Shown here in pieces: positions 1 to 8,200 of a stretch of DNA of 10,242 nt. This DNA is from Candidatus Helarchaeota archaeon (GTDB taxonomy: Archaea > Asgardarchaeota > Lokiarchaeia > Helarchaeales > JABXJV01), in NCBI GenBank assembly GCA_013375355.1, contig JABXJV010000002.1, positions 1 to 10,242 on the forward strand, in the 5' to 3' direction. Below the pieces are notes generated by a model. It saw only the letters and a program-made list of their open reading frames with translations, did no database searches and was not told where the DNA came from. A program made the translations under genes and the position numbers. Each line of letters begins with the position of its first letter. The first letter of the stretch is position 1.

Positions 1-1609
1 AGTAAGATTTTTTAAATATTTCATCATCATTTGTTAATGATCCAGTCTCATAATAAAGATCGCCAATTAAAAATAGATCTTGTATCCGAAAAAAGGCTAA
101 TGCTGCCTGTTTTCCTCTTATTAATAAATCTATTGTATTTGAATAATAGTAAATTTTTTCTGTTTTTGATGCGTTTTTCGCAAGTATAATTCCTGTTCTA
201 GCAATTCCAAACAAATAATGATAATAACTATAAGTGTTGTTTATCCTTGGATTACTATAATCAGATACTTCATTAAAAGTTTTGGAGGCTATCTGTTGGT
301 ACTTATAGCTCTCATTTGGATCTTTAATTAGATCTCCTAAAATTGCATTAATACAACATCCAACACTAACCCTAAATAAATTGTATATCTTATAATCCGG
401 ATTTGTTACCATTGAAATCTTTTGGGTTGCCATTTCAATTAAATCTAAGGCTATTTTGGCAAAGTTAATACGTTGAGCATCAGGAAGAGTCATGGTAAGG
501 GCACCAATTGCAAAGGATGACGCTACATAAAAAATAGAATGAGCAACTAATATTTTAGGAAAGTATAAAATTAACGAGTTAATGCAACGATCGAAGTCCT
601 CCATAGCATGTTTAAAATCTCTGGCAAAAAAACCTAAAGCAATTAATAATATAGCGACAGTGAATCTCACGTAATAAAAAACAATTAAAGATGTATTAGT
701 ATTTTCTTGAGATAATAAAGGTTGAGCTTTTTTCTGATATTTTTCTGCAATTTTTAAATATTTTTTCTGTTCAAATTGATTATCTACAAAATATGCTGCA
801 ATGCTCGTATTAAACCATGAACATAATGTATATGCTATAAATAAACTCAAGGTCTTTGTTGAGTTTTCAAAGATGTCAATAAATTCATTAACTCTATAAA
901 GATTTTTCAGAGCATATTGCTGATTAATTGATTTTACAGCTGGTAAGTAAGATAATGCCCATTGACAGAATTCCATAATGCTAGCAAAAAAGTGATAAAG
1001 ATAAGTTTCAGGAAAATCCTGTTTTTTTATTTCGTCCCAAAATTCAGTTATTAGAGTATCATATTCGATAGCTAATGCCAAAGTGTCAGTATCCTCATCA
1101 ATACGAATAAGCTTTTCACCAATTAGTAAATTTAAAGCTCTGCTTTCTAAAACTTTCATCTTTAATGAATCTATTAAATTTCCATTCTCTAAATTAATTT
1201 GTTTTGCTTTTTTGAAGTATTCTTTTGCAGATTGCAATAAATTTTCTTCATTTCCTTCTTCCAATCCGTATATATACTTTAAAAAGTTAATAAAACCTAA
1301 TGATGCGTTAATCTTTTCCTCATTTTTTAGTTCTTTAAATACTTCATGAGCCTTTTGAAAACTCTCAATAGCTAATTTAAAATTTTTTAAAACACTCTCT
1401 ACTGTTCTTTCGAAATCTGCGTTTAATTGATAAATTTCTCCTAATTTATAATAAATATCCCCTAAAATTTTTTTATCCTTACAAATAATTTGAGCTTCTT
1501 TTAAAAGTTCTATTGCTTTATGCCAATCATATTTTAGTATATTATTTTCTGCTTGGAGATATAAATCATTGATTTTTTTTAGAACCTCTTCGTTTGATGG
1601 GTCTGTCAT
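1..1609 (-). CDS. TPR-like giant protein, paralogue 1 (partial; N-terminal 536 codons)
   Basis: The reading frame opens at an ATG (complement of 1607-1609) and stays open to the left window edge, so the C-terminal half and stop lie outside. Hand translation starts MTDPSNEEVLKKINDL and contains YYKLGEIYQLNADFE, QDFPETYLYH, FENSTK, NQFEQKKYLK (from residue 277) and, at the edge, LTNDDEIFKKSY. All of these align without gaps of note to the two complete paralogues to the right, which shows that about 536 of an expected ~1120 residues are present. The visible part is helical-repeat (TPR-like), with a hydrophobic mid-section. Over the block equivalent to residues 201-300 of the 1120-aa neighbour, a hand count gives about 54% identity. 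A weak purine-rich GGGGA-type site lies 10 bases before the ATG. Whether it ends in the same longin-like domain cannot be seen. Function unknown; a scaffold role is inferred from the family. Confidence 0.9.
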   Translation of the reverse strand, partial: MTDPSNEEVLKKINDLYLQAENNILKYDWHKAIELLKEAQIICKDKKILGDIYYKLGEIYQLNADFERTVESVLKNFKLAIESFQKAHEVFKELKNEEKINASLGFINFLKYIYGLEEGNEENLLQSAKEYFKKAKQINLENGNLIDSLKMKVLESRALNLLIGEKLIRIDEDTDTLALAIEYDTLITEFWDEIKKQDFPETYLYHFFASIMEFCQWALSYLPAVKSINQQYALKNLYRVNEFIDIFENSTKTLSLFIAYTLCSWFNTSIAAYFVDNQFEQKKYLKIAEKYQKKAQPLLSQENTNTSLIVFYYVRFTVAILLIALGFFARDFKHAMEDFDRCINSLILYFPKILVAHSIFYVASSFAIGALTMTLPDAQRINFAKIALDLIEMATQKISMVTNPDYKIYNLFRVSVGCCINAILGDLIKDPNESYKYQQIASKTFNEVSDYSNPRINNTYSYYHYLFGIARTGIILAKNASKTEKIYYYSNTIDLLIRGKQAALAFFRIQDLFLIGDLYYETGSLTNDDEIFKKSY

Positions 1610-1628
1610 TTAGCAATTTCCCCAATTA

Positions 1629-1649
1629 TATATCCTAATTTAGGATATA
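1629..1649. promoter_or_regulatory. 10-bp-arm palindrome upstream of paralogue 1, possible operator
   Basis: The arms TATATCCTAA (1629-1638) and TTAGGATATA (1640-1649) are perfect inverted repeats around a single T. The element sits 20-40 bases upstream of the ATG of the minus-strand gene ending at 1609. If the TATA-like box at 1661-1670 is used, transcription would start at about 1640, inside the palindrome, which is a common place for an archaeal repressor site. It lacks a following T-run, so it is a poor terminator. Read on the minus strand it gives TTAGGATATATA (1638-1627), which also occurs in front of the ABC ATPase gene at 10041-10052. The symmetry is seen; operator function is inferred. 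Confidence 0.35.
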
Positions 1650-1651
1650 AT

Positions 1652-1670
1652 GTATTATATGATTATAAAA
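1652..1670 (-). promoter_or_regulatory. Candidate TATA box region for paralogue 1
   Basis: On the minus strand this stretch reads TTTTATAATC followed by ATATAATACA, both TATA-like. A box at 1670-1661 would place the start site near 1640, and one at 1660-1652 near 1630, giving leaders of about 20-30 bases. In so AT-rich a genome such boxes are weak evidence on their own. The position is consistent with paralogue 1 having its own promoter rather than relying on read-through from the upstream gene. Confidence 0.25.
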
Positions 1671-1752
1671 GGATCGTAAAAATAATTGTTAATAATAAAT
1701 CAATCTCCAACGTTTTTTGATTTTTTAATACAATCAGATTATACGAAGTTAT

Positions 1753-4700
1753 TTAATTTTCAAATATTCTTTGAATAAATTTTGTAATTTTTGAAAAGAG
1801 ACTCAGATTTCCAGAAAATGATTCTAATTCTTCTTGATAAAAATCTTCCACATCTTGAATTAATTTTACTAACTTATTTTGTAATGTTATTAGATTTTCT
1901 TCTGTTATTAAAGCAGCAGTTAGGTATTTGCCATGTTCAAGGAGAATAGTTATTTCTTCTTGTTCAACTTTTTTTATTTTTGTTTCACTTTTAGTTACTT
2001 CTTGTATTAATGCGGATATTCCTGTTAAACCACCAGCAACTAAATGAGGTTCAACCTCTTCTTTAGGTTTAAAAGGATGTGTAGTTAGGCAAATTCCACT
2101 AGGAAAAAATAAATAAAGGTGATGAATTCTTTTATGCCAATTTACTTCAGATTCTGTTGTCAAATCATGTCTTTGCATCTCTCCAATACTAACTGATGAG
2201 GAAGTCTCGCCTGGACAAGCAGGAGCAGAAATACCAATAGTACTTTCAGAAACTTCAGGTTTTTCAATAACATTTAAAGCAGAAGTAAGTATAGCCTTTT
2301 CATCTTTAATCATTTGAAGATACTTTCGGATTTCTTCCTCTTTTTGTTGATAACCTGCCTTTTTAAAAATTTGTAAAGCACTATTAAGATATTTTGTTGC
2401 AATATTTAATAAATCAGTTTTTTTGGAAAAATCTATTTGGTTATCAGCTTGAATTAAGTGCCAAATACCATCAAAGAAAGTTGAAGTTGCTAAAGCCCAT
2501 AATGCATCCTGCTCGAAACCACCAATTCTATAATTTTTTGAAGATTCCCGCAAATACATCTTAATTTTTTTATAAAAGTCTTGTTTTTCATTTAAATCAG
2601 TGGTTTTATCAAAAAGACTTCCGCTTTTTAGCGCAGAACAATAAAGAGAATTTCCGAGGGATAGTTTTTTCATTTGGCTTTCTTGAAAAATTTTACTTGC
2701 TTTTTCAAATAAATCCGAAGCTTTTGCATAAAGAGCGGGTTTTTGTTCTACGTCTGCTTGTTCCATATTAACCCAAGCTTTACATAAATAATATATTCCC
2801 GTTAATTCATTTCTTTCACGCTCAATCTTATAAACTTGGCAGAGATTTTCAAAGAGTACTCCTGCCTTATTATACAACTCTGCCGCAACTATATGATTCC
2901 CCTTTTTACTTTCTAATCTCCCTGTTTCAAGATTATAACGTGCAGAACAATAAGTCTCTCGAATTTTGGCTGCTTGAATTAATTTTGAAATTCTTTCTTT
3001 CTCCCTTAAAGTTTTTCGTTTACTTAAATTTGAGTTTAAAATTTCAACTGTGTCTCCAAAATCGCTTTGAGCAACTAAATACGTTGCTGCAGCTTCTTGA
3101 TGCTTATTCTTCTTGCTTAAATCTTCTGCTTTTTCTAAAATTGCCCATGTCGAATAAAAAGGAGCTTCGAATTCATATTCATGGAGGTTTTTTAATATTC
3201 GGCTAGCTTCTTCATATGTTACTTGAGCTTTGTTATAGTCTTCTTTGATATGGTAAGACTTAGCATATTCAATAAGGTTCCAGGCTTTCAGATAGTCTTT
3301 CAATTTTTCAATTTTTTTACTTAATTTAGTATAAGTGAGCGTTAATATTGCTTGATCAAAAGAATCGATTGCATTCTTATAATTTTCTGCTGCAGAAAGA
3401 AAATTACCCCTCCGATCTTCAATTTTTGCAAGATTAATATAAGCGGAGCCAACTAAGTTGTGATAGCCTTTATTTTTACAGTATTCGATAGCATCAAAAT
3501 AAGCCAGATATGATTTTTTCAATATTTCATCATCGTTTGCCAATGTACCCCATTTATAATAGATCTCTCCAATTGAAAATATGGTTTCAATGTGAAAAAA
3601 GGCAATTGTCAATTTTTTACTTGGTAACAAGAATTCAATTGCCCTTTGATAATAGTCAATTTTTTCTGATTTCACTTTTGAATTTTTAGCTAATAAGGTC
3701 GCAATTCTGGAAATACTCATCAAATAAAAATAGTTATTGACCATCATTGGGCTGTCATATTTTGAAATTTCATCAAAAATTTGATAAGATTTCTGAAAAT
3801 ATTTAGATTTTTTATTCTCCTTACTTAAATCTCCTAATATTGTATAAAGTAAGCATAATGAGACATTTTTGGACAAATAAAAAACTTGGTATTCTGGATT
3901 ATTTAAAATTAAAATCTTAACTGTTGCTAAATCAATCAAATCTAAAGCTCTTTTAGCAAATATTTTGCGTTGGGCAGTTGGGAAAAGAGGATTGAGCGCT
4001 GCAATTATAAAAACATCTGCGATAAACATGGATAAATGTGCAATAAGCATTTTGGGGAAAAATAGTGGAATTAAATCAACGCAACGATCTAAATCTTCTA
4101 TAGGATTAAAACCTCTAGTAGAATAACCTAAATACATTAAGAATATTGAACTAATAAATCGAGAAAAGTAATATGTTATTAAGGCAGGATTAGCATTGCT
4201 TTTTAAAATTAAAAATTCACCCTTTTTAAGCCATTTTTGAGCTAATTTTAAATATTTTTTTTGTTCAAATTGATTATCTATATAAAATAAGGCGATAACT
4301 ATGTTTAATGCCGAGCATATTGCGTATGCAGAAAATATACATAACATTTTCGTTGAATTTTCAAATACATTTATAAACTCTAAAATTCTATCTCGATTTT
4401 CAATTATAAATTGTTTTCTTACTTCATTTTCAGCCGGTAAATAGGCGAAAGTCGCTAAACAAAATTGCATTATGCTAAATAAATAGTGATAGAGATAAAT
4501 TTCTGGAAAATCTTGCAGATTTTTTAGTTCTTCCCATATGTTCTTTATTAAACCCTCATGCTCAGATCCTAATTTTATAAAGTCTGTATGTCCATCAAGA
4601 CGGATAATTTTTTCATCTAGATGTAAATCTAACATCATAGTTTCTAAAATCGCCATTTTTATTGAATTTATTAAATTTATATCGTCTGAAAACATTGATT

Positions 4701-5115
4701 TTGCTTTTTTAAAGTAATTTAGTGCCGACTCTAGAAAAATATCTATGGGTTTTTCTTCGGATTCGATTATATAACTTAAATAATTAATAAAACCAGAGCA
4801 TGCATTTATGAATTTTTCATCTTTTAATTCTGTAAACAATTTATTAGCTTTTTGAAAATAATCTCTTGAAAATTTAAGGTTATTTAAAACATTTTCTTCT
4901 GTTTTTTCGAAATTTGCAGCTATTTGATAAATTTCTCCTAATTTATAATAAACTAGACCTTCAAATTCTTTTATTTTTTCATGCTGTATAATTTTTTCTG
5001 CTTTTTTTAAATGCTCTATTGCATTTTCCCAATTATAATTATGCTCTTCTTCTTCTACCAGAATGAGTAATTCATTAACTTGCTTTTTAATCTCTTCTTG
5101 GGATAGGTCCGACAT
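1753..5115 (-). CDS. TPR-like scaffold protein with C-terminal longin-like domain, paralogue 2 (1120 aa)
   Basis: Complete gene, ATG at 5115 and TAA at 1753-1755; GAGG at 5125-5128 lies 9 bases before the ATG and supports this start. Residues ~1-190 are amphipathic TPR-like helices (YYKLGEIYQIAANFEK at 56-71). Residues ~200-430 are more hydrophobic and divergent, with two apolar helices (257-279 and 351-378) flanking the invariant NQFEQKKYLK block (281-290). Residues ~500-945 return to clear TPR-like repeats, such as GSAYINLAKIEDRRGNFLSA (556-575) and NKHQEAAATYL (670-680). Residues ~948-994 form a linker rich in Ser, Thr and Glu. Residues ~996-1120 look longin-like: two strands (HHLYLFFPSGICL), helix (LVAGGLTGISALIQEV), three strands (KIKKV, ITILLE, YLTAALIT), then two helices. 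No enzyme motif, signal peptide or metal site was seen. Role as an adaptor, perhaps for small GTPases, is inferred only from the fold. Confidence 0.93.
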   Translation of the reverse strand: MSDLSQEEIKKQVNELLILVEEEEHNYNWENAIEHLKKAEKIIQHEKIKEFEGLVYYKLGEIYQIAANFEKTEENVLNNLKFSRDYFQKANKLFTELKDEKFINACSGFINYLSYIIESEEKPIDIFLESALNYFKKAKSMFSDDINLINSIKMAILETMMLDLHLDEKIIRLDGHTDFIKLGSEHEGLIKNIWEELKNLQDFPEIYLYHYLFSIMQFCLATFAYLPAENEVRKQFIIENRDRILEFINVFENSTKMLCIFSAYAICSALNIVIALFYIDNQFEQKKYLKLAQKWLKKGEFLILKSNANPALITYYFSRFISSIFLMYLGYSTRGFNPIEDLDRCVDLIPLFFPKMLIAHLSMFIADVFIIAALNPLFPTAQRKIFAKRALDLIDLATVKILILNNPEYQVFYLSKNVSLCLLYTILGDLSKENKKSKYFQKSYQIFDEISKYDSPMMVNNYFYLMSISRIATLLAKNSKVKSEKIDYYQRAIEFLLPSKKLTIAFFHIETIFSIGEIYYKWGTLANDDEILKKSYLAYFDAIEYCKNKGYHNLVGSAYINLAKIEDRRGNFLSAAENYKNAIDSFDQAILTLTYTKLSKKIEKLKDYLKAWNLIEYAKSYHIKEDYNKAQVTYEEASRILKNLHEYEFEAPFYSTWAILEKAEDLSKKNKHQEAAATYLVAQSDFGDTVEILNSNLSKRKTLREKERISKLIQAAKIRETYCSARYNLETGRLESKKGNHIVAAELYNKAGVLFENLCQVYKIERERNELTGIYYLCKAWVNMEQADVEQKPALYAKASDLFEKASKIFQESQMKKLSLGNSLYCSALKSGSLFDKTTDLNEKQDFYKKIKMYLRESSKNYRIGGFEQDALWALATSTFFDGIWHLIQADNQIDFSKKTDLLNIATKYLNSALQIFKKAGYQQKEEEIRKYLQMIKDEKAILTSALNVIEKPEVSESTIGISAPACPGETSSSVSIGEMQRHDLTTESEVNWHKRIHHLYLFFPSGICLTTHPFKPKEEVEPHLVAGGLTGISALIQEVTKSETKIKKVEQEEITILLEHGKYLTAALITEENLITLQNKLVKLIQDVEDFYQEELESFSGNLSLFSKITKFIQRIFEN

Positions 5116-5124
5116 TTATTATTT

Positions 5125-5170
5125 CCTCATTCAGAATCTTACTTAATTAATTACAATTTAATATATAAAA
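5125..5170 (-). promoter_or_regulatory. Promoter candidate and SD for paralogue 2
   Basis: On the minus strand a TTTTATATAT box (5170-5161) is followed about 26 bases later by a likely start site near 5139. GAGG (5128-5125) then sits 9 bases before the ATG at 5115. The spacing matches an archaeal promoter with a leader of roughly 24 bases. Together with the T-tracts on its upstream side, this suggests the 1120-aa gene can be transcribed independently of the 1124-aa gene. The motifs are seen; promoter use is inferred. Confidence 0.35.
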
Positions 5171-5200
5171 AATCGAGTAAAAAGAAAATTTGCGAAAAAA
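5167..5200 (-). terminator. T-tract cluster after paralogue 3, candidate archaeal terminator
   Basis: Immediately downstream of the stop of the 1124-aa gene, the minus strand carries four T-runs within 34 bases: T6 at 5200-5195, T4 at 5188-5185, T5 at 5183-5179 and T6 at 5172-5167. Archaeal RNA polymerase can terminate at oligo-T tracts without a strong hairpin, and none is seen here. The last tract overlaps the TATA candidate of the next gene. Overall AT-richness makes the call tentative. Confidence 0.3.
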
Positions 5201-8200
5201 TTAGCTCTCAAATATTTTTTGAACAAATTTTCCAATTTTTGAAAAAACTGTTAAATTTCCAGAATAGGTTTCCAGTTCTTCTTGATAAAAATCTTCAACA
5301 TCTTGAATTAGGGTGCCTAATTTTTTTTGTAAAGTAACTAAATTTTCCTCTGTTAACAATGCTACGCTCAAATATTTGCCATGTTCCAGGAGGAGAGTCA
5401 TTTCTTCCTGTTCTATCTTTTTTATATTTGTCTTATCTTTTGTCACTTCTTGTATTATTGCTGAGATTCCCGATAGGCCTCCTGCTACTAACTGAGGCTC
5501 AATATCCTCCTCTCTTTTAAAAGAGTGATCATAAAGACATATTCCTTGGGGAAGAAAAAAATAAATATGAATGATCCTTTGACGCCAATTTAATTCGGAT
5601 TCTGTTGTTAAATCAGTTTGTTGCATTTCTTCGTAATTAATGGAAGAACTAATTTCAACGGGGCAGGATGGGGCGGAAATTCCAACACTGCTTGCAGATA
5701 TTTCAGGCTTTTCAATAACATCTAAAGCTGAAGTAAGAATTTCTTTTTCACTTTTGACCATTTCTAGATAACTTAAAATATCCTCTTTCTTCTGATGATA
5801 TCCCGCATTAATAAAGATCTGTAAGGCATTATTTAGATATCGTGTAGCAATATTCAGGTATTGTTGTTTTTTGGTAAAATCAATCTCATTATCTGAGAGA
5901 ATTAGATGCCAAATTCCATCAAAGAAAGTAGAGGTTGCCAATGACCATTGAGCATCTTGTACAAACCCACCCAATTGATAATTTTTTGAAGATTCTCTTA
6001 AAAACATCTTGATTTTTTTGTAAAATTTAATTTTTTCATCAATTTCCGTAGATTTATCAAATAAATCTCTATTTTCTAGGGCAGAGCAAAAATGTGAATT
6101 ACCAATTGATAATTTTTTCATTCTACTTTCTGGAAAATACCCAGCTGCCTTTTGAAATAAATTTGAAGCCGTTTTATAAAGAGATGGGGTACCCTCCACA
6201 ACCGCCCGTTCCATGTTTTCCCAAGCTTTACACAAATGAAATATAGCTGTTAATTCATCCTTTTCTTTTTTTATTCTAAATTTTTCACAGATGTTTTCAA
6301 AGAGAAAACTAGCTTTATTATAAAGTTCGGCTGCAGGCAAGTGATTCCCGTTTTTACTTTCCAATCTTGCCGTTTCAATCTGGTGGCGAGCTGTGCAATA
6401 TGTTTTTCGAATTTCTGCTGCCTTTATTAAATTTAAAATCCTCTCATTCTCTTCTTGAGACTTCCTTTTTGAAGATGAAGAATTTAATATCTCTTTTGCC
6501 TCTTCAAAGTAACTTTTAGAAACCAAATATGTTGCTGCCGCCTCTTGATGCATGTTCTTTTTACTCAGATTCTCCGCCTTTTCCAGATATGCCCATGCAA
6601 AATAAAAGGGAGCCTCGAAACTATATTTACTAACCTCTTTTAATATTTGACTTGCTTCTTCATAATTTAATTGTGCGTGGTTATGATCTTCATTAGCGTG
6701 AAATGATTTCGCACGTTCAATAATTTTCCAGGCGTTGATATAATTTTTTAGATTGTGAATTTTTCTACTTAATTTAGAATAACTTAAGGTCATAATTGCT
6801 TTATCAAAGGAATTAATTGCTTTCTCATAATTATTAGAAGCAGAAAGGAAGCTTCCTCTCCTATCCTCAATCTTTGCAAGGTTTACATAGGCTGAACCAA
6901 CTAAATTAAAATAGCCTCTATTATTACAATATTCAATTGCATCATTATAAGCCAAATAAGATTTTTTTAATGTTGTATCATCGTCTGTTAATTTTCCAAG
7001 TTTATAGTATGTGCTCCCAATTAAAAACAGATTTCCTATTAAATCGACGTTAATTAACATTTTCTGACTTTTTAATTGCACATTTATAGCTTTTTGATAG
7101 TATTTAACTTTTTCTGAGTTATCTATTGAATTTTTAGAAAGTGTAATTCCAATTCTTGAGATAGAATTTAAAAATTGAGAGTAAATTTGGGTATGATTTA
7201 AATTTTGATGGCTATAATCTGAGATATTGTCGAAAATTTCAGATGCAATCGAGAAATGTTTTGTTTTTTCTCTACTATCTTTAATTAAATCGCCCAACAT
7301 TGTATTTATTGTGCATTTAAAATAATCTAATTCCAAATCAATTATTTTATAAATTGGATTACCAATAATTGAAATTTCATCAGTTGCTGACTTAATGATA
7401 TTTTGAGCTCTTTGAACCATATTAATGCGTTGATCATTTGGAAGATAAGGATTAAAAGAACCAATTATGAAAATACCTGCGGTATATAGAGTGAAATGTG
7501 AAACAATAATTTTTGGAAAGGAAACAGATAAGGAATTAATACAGAGATTTAAGTCTTTTATAAGATCTTTAATGTCCTTGGAAAAATAACCTAATGATAT
7601 TAATCTAATGGCAATATTAAACCTTGTGTAGTAAAATAAGGATAAAGCAGTATTAGAATTAATTTCTGGTAATAAAACCTCTGCTTTTTTAAGCCATTTC
7701 TGAGCTAATTTTATATATTTTTTTTGTTCAAATTGATTATTTACATGATATATAGCATAAATTAAGTTGAAAATAGCGGAGATTGAACAAGCAAAAAATA
7801 GGGAGAGATTTTTCTTTGAATTTTCTAAATAACTGATAATTTCTTTCATTCTATTTAGATGATCAATAATTTGTAAGTTAATGTTTAATTTTTCGGCTGA
7901 AAAATAAGCTACAAGCCAAATATAATATTCCAGAATGCTATTTAAAAAATAATATAGATAGATTTCGGGAAAATTTGGTTGATTTTTTATTTCCTCCCAT
8001 GTATTTTCAATTAAATCTTCACATTCTATGACTAATATCAGAGGCGCATGTTCATCAAGTCGGAGGAGTTTTTCTCCAATTAGTAATTCTAATGCTCTAC
8101 ATTCTAAAATTCCCATTTTTATTGAATCAGTTATATTCCCTTTTCTTAAATTAACCTGTTTAGCCGCGTTAAAATATTTTTGTGCAGATTCTAATAAATC

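Noticed and set aside
1083..1349. Open frame on the plus strand antisense to paralogue 1, and similar ones at 2940-3206, 5313-5495 and 8028-8282.
   Set aside because: All lie entirely opposite well conserved TPR-longin coding sequence, have Phe/Ser/Leu-rich compositions typical of the complement of Lys/Glu-rich helices, and lack SD sequences of note. They are shadows of the real genes.
1697..1723. 7-bp inverted repeat AAATCAA/TTGATTT with a 13-base loop in the gap after paralogue 2, considered as a terminator.
   Set aside because: The stem is short, almost all A-T, has a long loop and no good U-run follows on the minus strand. It is not distinguishable from chance in this composition.
1740..1752. 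Exact 13-base match to one loxP arm, TATACGAAGTTAT, directly after the stop codon of paralogue 2.
   Set aside because: The required second arm is absent: 8 bases upstream the sequence is GATTTTTTAATAC, unrelated to ATAACTTCGTATA. No recombinase, phage gene or direct duplication is nearby. A half-site alone is most likely chance, though vector or engineered contamination could be excluded by reading the flanks, which look native.
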